Positions 53,747 to 57,655 of a DNA stretch of 57,655 nucleotides are shown piece by piece. The stretch is taken from assembly GCA_948688495.1 (NCBI GenBank), contig CAPQSW010000008.1, positions 34,985-92,639 on the forward strand, in the 5' to 3' direction. Every line of letters starts with the position of its first letter. Within the stretch, counting starts at the first letter, position 1. Under the pieces are notes generated by a model that saw only the letters and a program-made list of their open reading frames with translations, made no database searches and was not told the origin of the DNA. Source of the DNA: an uncultured Lachnospiraceae bacterium. GTDB taxonomy: Bacteria; Bacillota; Clostridia; Lachnospirales; Lachnospiraceae. The position numbers were made by a program, and so were the translations under genes.

Positions 53747-55798
53747 ATGAGTGAGAAAAAAAAGCAGAAACATAAAAAGAAAAAGAAATACCGTGTATTC
53801 TGGTTTTTTGCAAAATTACAGATTTTTTTGCTGATAGTTGTGGCGGCTGCGGTGGGCTGGTATTATTTCGGCGGGTATGCCCAGACTGTAAGTAAGCTTC
53901 AGAAAGAGGCGAAAGCGCTGGTGCGCGCGTCAGATGAGGGGACGTTCCGTTCGGTAGAGACCAGTATGGTATATGATGCGAATGGGACGCTGGTCTCCAC
54001 GCTGAAAGGTGAAAAGGATGTATATTACCTGGAGTATGACGAGATACCAGCTTATGCACCGGCTGCCATGGTCAGCATTGAAGATAAGAAGTTTTACAGC
54101 CACAATGGAATTGACGTGAAAGCGATTCTGCGTGCCGCCAAGGCAATGATCCAGAATGGTAAGGTAACCCAGGGCGGAAGTACGATTACCCAGCAGCTTG
54201 CCAGGAATATTTACTTGAATCAGGATATTAAGTGGGAGCGTAAAATCGAAGAAATGTTCATCGCTGTTGAGCTGGAAAAGATTTACAGTAAGAATAAGAT
54301 CATGGAGTTTTACCTAAACAATATCTATTTTGGAAACGGCTATTATGGAATCCAGGCGGCGAGCAGGGGATATTTCAACACGGATGTGAACAATCTGGAT
54401 TTGTCGCAGATTGCGTTTCTTTGTGCAATTCCAAATAATCCTACGTTGTATGATCCGGTACAGCATCCTGAGAATACCATCAAACGCCGGGACAGGATCT
54501 TAAACCAAATGAAGGATGACGGTAAGATTCAGGTTGATACTTGTGAGGATGCGAAGGCAGAAGAAATTGTCTTAAACCGCCCGCAGAAGACAAAGAGTGA
54601 TTATGTAGAGACTTATACCTATAATTGCGCCATCCGTGAACTGATGCGCAGGCAGGGGTTTGAATTCCGTTATAAGTTCGAGACAGAGCAGGAACGCAGC
54701 GCATATGAAGAAGAATATGACATATTGTACGGTGAGTGCCAGAAAAGCCTGTACACACAGGGGTATCGAATTTATACGACAATTGATCTAAACATGCAGC
54801 AGATGCTCCAGGATGCAGTGGATAACGGCCTTGCAGAGTTTACGGAGCAGAATGCGGAGGGGATTTTCACGCTACAGGCGTCGGCTGTGTGTGTGGATAA
54901 CCATACCGGGTATGTGAAGGCGATTGTAGGAGGGCGGAACCAAAATCTGCCAGGGTATACCTTAAACCGTGCATATCAAAGCTTCCGTCAGCCCGGGAGT
55001 GCGATTAAACCCTTGATTGTCTATACCCCGGCATTGGAGCGGAACTACACACCGGATTCTGTGGTACAGGATGTAAAGACAGAGGAGGGACCGTCCAATG
55101 CGGGCGGCAGCTACGAGGGAAGCATTCCTTTGCGCTATGCTGTGCAGACTTCTAAGAACACTGTAGCATGGAATTTATTGGAGGAGCTTACGCCAGAGGT
55201 TGGGCTTTCCTATCTTGAGCAAATGAATTTTTCCAGACTGGATAAACAGGATCTGCGTCCCACCAGCGCCCTGGGTGGTTTTACCAATGGGGTATCTGCC
55301 GTGGAGATGGCGTCTGCCTACGCGGCGGTTGAAAACGAGGGCAAATTCCGGGAACCCACCTGTATTGTCAAGATTACGGACGCTCAGGATAACCTGATTT
55401 TGGAGACTGAGAATCAGGAAAAAGAAATATACAAGTCAAATGCGGCGCGTATGATGACCGACATGCTGGTTTCTGTTGTCCGGGATGGGACTGGGCGGGG
55501 GCTTGCCCTTTCCGCGATGCCCTGTGCGGGGAAAACTGGTACCACAAATGACAACAAGGATGGATGGTTTGTGGGCTATACGGATTACTATACCACCAGT
55601 GTGTGGGTGGGATACGATATGCCGAAGGAACTGCCGGGATTGTCCGGGGCCAGCTATCCGGGTAATATCTGGAAGACCTTTATGGAACAGATCCACACAG
55701 GGCTTGAGCCTGTGGAATTCCTGCCTTATATTGATGAGAATAATTACGATTACCATGTGGTTACCCCTGAGACCGGAGTGCCGGAGGCTGGGCAGTAA
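53747..55798 (+). CDS. Class A penicillin-binding protein (PBP1A family)
   Basis: A 683-residue bifunctional peptidoglycan synthase. A Lys-rich cytoplasmic start and one membrane segment (about 17-41) are followed by a glycosyltransferase (EDKKFYSHNGID, QGGSTITQQLARN, RKIEEMFIAVELE) and a transpeptidase with SxxK (S417-AIK), SKN (TSKNTVAWN) and KTG (about K595, GKTGTTNDNKDGWFVGYT). It polymerises and crosslinks cell wall outside the membrane. It starts 8 bases after the YhaN-like stop and ends before the terminator at 55888. Confidence 0.95.
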   Translation: MSEKKKQKHKKKKKYRVFWFFAKLQIFLLIVVAAAVGWYYFGGYAQTVSKLQKEAKALVRASDEGTFRSVETSMVYDANGTLVSTLKGEKDVYYLEYDEIPAYAPAAMVSIEDKKFYSHNGIDVKAILRAAKAMIQNGKVTQGGSTITQQLARNIYLNQDIKWERKIEEMFIAVELEKIYSKNKIMEFYLNNIYFGNGYYGIQAASRGYFNTDVNNLDLSQIAFLCAIPNNPTLYDPVQHPENTIKRRDRILNQMKDDGKIQVDTCEDAKAEEIVLNRPQKTKSDYVETYTYNCAIRELMRRQGFEFRYKFETEQERSAYEEEYDILYGECQKSLYTQGYRIYTTIDLNMQQMLQDAVDNGLAEFTEQNAEGIFTLQASAVCVDNHTGYVKAIVGGRNQNLPGYTLNRAYQSFRQPGSAIKPLIVYTPALERNYTPDSVVQDVKTEEGPSNAGGSYEGSIPLRYAVQTSKNTVAWNLLEELTPEVGLSYLEQMNFSRLDKQDLRPTSALGGFTNGVSAVEMASAYAAVENEGKFREPTCIVKITDAQDNLILETENQEKEIYKSNAARMMTDMLVSVVRDGTGRGLALSAMPCAGKTGTTNDNKDGWFVGYTDYYTTSVWVGYDMPKELPGLSGASYPGNIWKTFMEQIHTGLEPVEFLPYIDENNYDYHVVTPETGVPEAGQ

Positions 55799-55887
55799 AC
55801 GAGGGAATGTCTTTGTGTTTTTACTGAAACTTTTTAAAAATCTGCAAAATGTATCTTGGTAGAGAAATATTAGTGTGAATGGTAAGG

Positions 55888-55917
55888 ACCGGAGGCAGGA
55901 AACCGCCTCCGGTTTTA
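55888..55917 (+). terminator. Rho-independent terminator after the PBP gene
   Basis: ACCGGAGGC-AGGAAACC-GCCTCCGGT followed by TTTT. Confidence 0.85.
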
Positions 55918-55946
55918 AAATGCAGAAAAGATAGCTGAATGATTTT

Positions 55947-55986
55947 GAGATACCTTTGAGGAAAATACCTTCGGGTATCTCTTTTT
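55947..55986 (+). terminator. Second hairpin with T-run
   Basis: GAGATACC (55947-55954) and GGTATCTC (55974-55981) form an 8-bp stem followed by TTTTT. It may be a back-up terminator or the terminator of a lost gene. Confidence 0.6.
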
Positions 55987-56004
55987 CATGTTTATTTTTG
56001 GATC

Positions 56005-56040
56005 AGGAGGGCAAATGCGCAGCATTTAAGGAATGAAAGG
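56005..56040 (+). repeat. Intergenic repeat motif (copy near 56 kb)
   Basis: AGGAGGGCAAATGCGCAGCA matches the string before the permease gene at 26664 (AGGAGGGCAAATGCGAAGCA) at 19 of 20 bases, and the start of the element at 35891. Here it stands before an XRE gene. AATGCGCAGCATT is a short dyad. Confidence 0.45.
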
Positions 56041-56290
56041 AAATATTTGCTCAGAAAGAGTCCGATTGGGAAGGGTTCTTCAAAAGCCACCCATCACACA
56101 GGAAGATCTGGCAAAAAAGCTCCAATTCATGGGTATGGAAGACATGACTCCATTAATCATCTCCAGAATCGAAAAGAACCAGCGGCATGTCTGTGATGCA
56201 GAGCTGCGTATGATCGCCAAAGCATTGGAGGTCACCATCTGTGACCCTGAACCATCTTTTATTTCCGAAGCATACAATACAATATTATAA
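56033..56290 (+). CDS. XRE-family regulator, probably truncated
   Basis: An 85-residue protein with a helix-turn-helix: ICSERVRLGRVLQKPPITQE, DLAKKLQF, ISRIEKNQRHVCDAELRMIA, KALEVTI. Up to about residue 70 it reads like common clostridial XRE regulators. The tail (DPEPSFISEAYNTIL) does not, and overlaps on the opposite strand the end of another reading frame, so a junction near 56243 is likely. The ATG at 56033 has a moderate site (AAGGA). Confidence 0.55.
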   Translation: MKGNICSERVRLGRVLQKPPITQEDLAKKLQFMGMEDMTPLIISRIEKNQRHVCDAELRMIAKALEVTICDPEPSFISEAYNTIL

Positions 56291-56662
56291 AACGCTCTCC
56301 ATTCATTAGGATTTCTACAAAATATACCATCCACACAGTTAGCATCAAACGCTACTCTTTTATAATAACCTTCCAAAATATCCTCACGGACATGATCTAT
56401 GTTAATCATGCTTTGGCATGTAAAAAATATATCGTTATCCTTGCCTATGACAAAGATAAAAAATGCACCGTGATTTAAACGGTATAGAAAGATATATAAA
56501 GAATTTCCAATATAAGACTTGATATAGTCTTTAAATTCCGAGTATCTATTTTTTAGCTGAAAGAAAATCCTCCTGTTAAAGACCTTTTTCCAATAGTCCT
56601 TTACAATCACAACCACCATGCCAATCATGGCAGTATCCCAGATGACAAAGTGAATATCTTGA
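56262..56662 (-). pseudogene. Reverse-strand remnant of an unknown protein
   Basis: On the minus strand about 130 codons without a stop read as plausible protein: IHFVIWDTAMIGMVVVIVKD, NRYSEFKDYIKSYIGNSLYI, KDNDIFFTCQSMINIDHVRE, FDANCVDGIFCRNPNEWRAF. The frame remains open through both flanking fragments, which are clearly antisense to other genes, so neither a true start nor a true end is visible. The segment is much more AT-rich than its flanks. Family not recognised. Confidence 0.4.
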
Positions 56663-56745
56663 AACGTGATTTTGAAACGGAAACCATCAACCCAAAATGG
56701 TGCACAGATATTACCTGCATCCATGTGCAGAAAGAGGGATGGACT
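56653..56745 (+). mobile_element. Fragment of an IS3-type transposase
   Basis: NILKRDFETETINPKWCTDI followed by TCIHVQKEGWT is the beginning of the DDE integrase core of IS3/IS150-type OrfB proteins (usually ...KWVTDITYI...EGWxYLA). It covers about 30 codons, includes the first catalytic Asp (TDI), and then changes into unrelated text. Confidence 0.65.
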
Positions 56746-56749
56746 GGTT

Positions 56750-56926
56750 CCAACTCTGGAATATGTGGCTACCGGAAGGCTGATGGATGTGGAGACAGAA
56801 GAACCTCTCTTAGACGGCGACACTCCGATCACTGCACAGACCACCTTTACCCCTTACCAGTTTAATCTTCATACCCATGTGTTTTATCCTATACTGCAGG
56901 TTCTTTCCTTTCAAAGAGAGAAGTAA
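56750..56926 (+). pseudogene. Fragment of a VaFE-repeat surface protein
   Basis: In the frame of 56666-56926 the text LVPTLEYVATGRLMDVETEE followed by PLLDGDTPITAQTTFTP matches a VaFE/Cna-B-like repeat of Gram-positive surface adhesins (typically ...TATGTLMDKETGEPLLVDGK.VTAxTTFTP). One repeat is kept, without signal peptide or sorting signal; the rest (FNLHTHVFYPILQ to TAA) is unrelated. It is fused directly to the IS3 fragment. Confidence 0.55.
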
Positions 56927-57023
56927 AAGGACGCATATCTTTTACCAGGTATGTATCATACTGGTGAAAGTGAAAAAATATTGCAACCAGACAATATTTA
57001 AAAAACAGATTGCTCTACCAATA

Positions 57024-57182
57024 TTAGATTGTCGCATTTTCAAGCGTTTGCGGAAGGATTTGAACCTGCGGTGTGGCAAATCCGAAAATATTCTGCAAAT
57101 CCTTTACTGATAAATTTGCCCGCTTCCTCAACCTGTTAATATTCTTCCCTGTCCGTATCATATCTATTGTCGGCAGATTCAT
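57024..57182 (-). pseudogene. N-terminal fragment of an XRE regulator
   Basis: Behind GGGAGGTGA the minus strand opens MNLPTIDMIRTGKNINRLRK, RANLSVKDLQNIFGFATPQ, the start of a common Firmicutes XRE regulator (usually followed by AIYKWQ). After FATPQ the text turns to VQILPQTLENATI and stops at 57024, so the second half of the helix-turn-helix is missing. Confidence 0.6.
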
Positions 57183-57224
57183 GTTCATTCACCTCCCGTC
57201 ATTTTACAAATAGCCAGGCGGTAC

Positions 57225-57249
57225 TGCCCCATGTGAGATTCGAACTCAC
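57225..57249 (-). tRNA. 3' end fragment of a tRNA (T-arm and acceptor strand)
   Basis: On the minus strand GTGAG-TTCGAAT-CTCAC is a perfect T-arm with the canonical seven-base loop, followed by ATGGGGC and discriminator A, i.e. a 3' acceptor strand. The sequence then reads GTA, not CCA. Upstream of the T-arm the DNA is transposase sequence instead of an anticodon arm, so only the 3' third remains. Isotype cannot be assigned; a Leu-type tRNA with GCCCCAT at its 5' end is one possibility. Confidence 0.5.
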
Positions 57250-57623
57250 GGCTGGTCGATGGAACTGTTTTTCCGTGCCAGCAAGTCACTGCTGGATCTT
57301 GGGACAGAGTTTCAGGGACTCAGTTATGACCTGACCGTCAGCAGCACCGCCATTGTCTGTACCCGGTATATCCTGTCGGAATGGCTCCGCCGAAAGAAAA
57401 CGATAAAAAGACCATATGCGAGCGGTTTTATGTATGCTGTGATGATATACAGGATATACAACTCAGCGCTGCCCTTAAGCAGTTGTTGGAAATACTGGTC
57501 AACGGGATTAAAAATCGTGCTGTCACTATATCAAAAGAAGTAAAAAGTCAATTGCTCAACGGGTTTGTATCTCAACCCACATTTATACAGGCATTATGCC
57601 CTGATTTGGAGTGGGAAGTTTGA
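57250..57623 (+). mobile_element. C-terminal remnant of an IS4-like transposase
   Basis: MELFFRASKSLLDLGTEFQG, LSYDLTVSSTAIVCTRYILS and EWLRRK read like the end of the DDE domain (the glutamate of ...IE(L)FFxxxKSLxxLGxEFQGxxYD) of IS4-type transposases. Near 57395 the frame shifts by one and continues ENDKKTICERFYVCCDDIQD, IQLSAALKQLLEILVNGIKN to TGA 57623, the normal C-terminus. The N-terminal two thirds are absent, replaced at about 57250 by the tRNA fragment. Confidence 0.7.
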
Positions 57624-57655
57624 GTTAATTACTGATTTTGTAGTTCTTAGAAATT

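Noticed and set aside
56080..56844. Reading the whole 254-codon reverse-strand frame as one intact gene
   Set aside because: Both ends are antisense to recognisable XRE, IS3 and VaFE text; only the middle looks like protein.
57053..57075. Second T-arm-like string (minus strand GCAGG TTCAAAT CCTTC)
   Set aside because: The stem has a mismatch and no matching acceptor or anticodon parts were found, so it is not listed as a tRNA fragment.
1..57655. CRISPR arrays, rRNA genes, complete insertion sequences and prophage modules
   Set aside because: No regularly spaced direct repeats, rRNA text, complete transposase or phage structural genes were seen; only transposase fragments at the right end.

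Overview
The window looks like a piece of chromosome from a spore-forming, low-to-moderate GC Gram-positive of the Clostridia, most likely a Lachnospiraceae gut bacterium. The grounds are consensus sigma-A promoters, strong GGAGG ribosome binding sites, a spoVT-type sporulation regulator, an agr-type peptide signalling locus, a DUF4321 membrane protein, BlaI/M56 regulators and tandem giant FtsX-type permeases. This placement is inference from gene content; there is no rRNA gene in the window.

Layout. 1-2.2 kb is AT-rich accessory DNA with a HAD hydrolase and a frameshifted unknown gene. 2.3-6.5 kb is an agr-like quorum-sensing locus: XRE regulator, LytTR response regulator and GHKL kinase on +, facing agrB and a very small, easily missed agrD on -, and a second XRE regulator. 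The agrD product has serine where the ring cysteine is expected. 6.6-13.6 kb is housekeeping: patatin, SbcCD nuclease, a D-2-hydroxyacid dehydrogenase and a Zn-dependent phospholipase C family protein. 13.7-16.6 kb is a BcgI-like restriction-modification locus whose promoter carries a LexA-type box between -35 and -10 and whose specificity gene is broken. A SNF2 helicase follows.

19.6-39.7 kb is one large envelope or export region. An OmpR-type two-component system diverges from a probable operon of two paralogous Asp-box-containing solute-binding lipoproteins, two sugar-type ABC permeases, an HlyD-type adaptor and a MacB-like membrane protein. After a terminator comes a BlaI/M56 pair, two paralogous ~1000-residue FtsX-type permeases and their ATPase. 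39.8-42.7 kb holds DUF4321, polyphosphate:AMP phosphotransferase and a soluble PocR chemoreceptor-like protein.

42.7-49.3 kb is a decay corridor lying between two copies of a ~73-bp sequence that, at its right end, is the leader of spoVT. In it, sirtuin (SirTM), GNAT, PhnP-like, TetR, FMN-binding, LysR, cupin and carboxymuconolactone decarboxylase genes keep one or both ends but lack internal parts, while a Zn-macrodomain gene, a two-component system and a flavodoxin gene look intact. 49.3-55.8 kb is ordinary: spoVT, polysaccharide deacetylase, a second Mre11/Rad50-like pair (YhaO/YhaN type) and a class A penicillin-binding protein. 55.9-57.6 kb is a patchwork of fragments: XRE regulators, an IS3-type transposase, a VaFE-type surface protein repeat, the 3' end of a tRNA and a second transposase.
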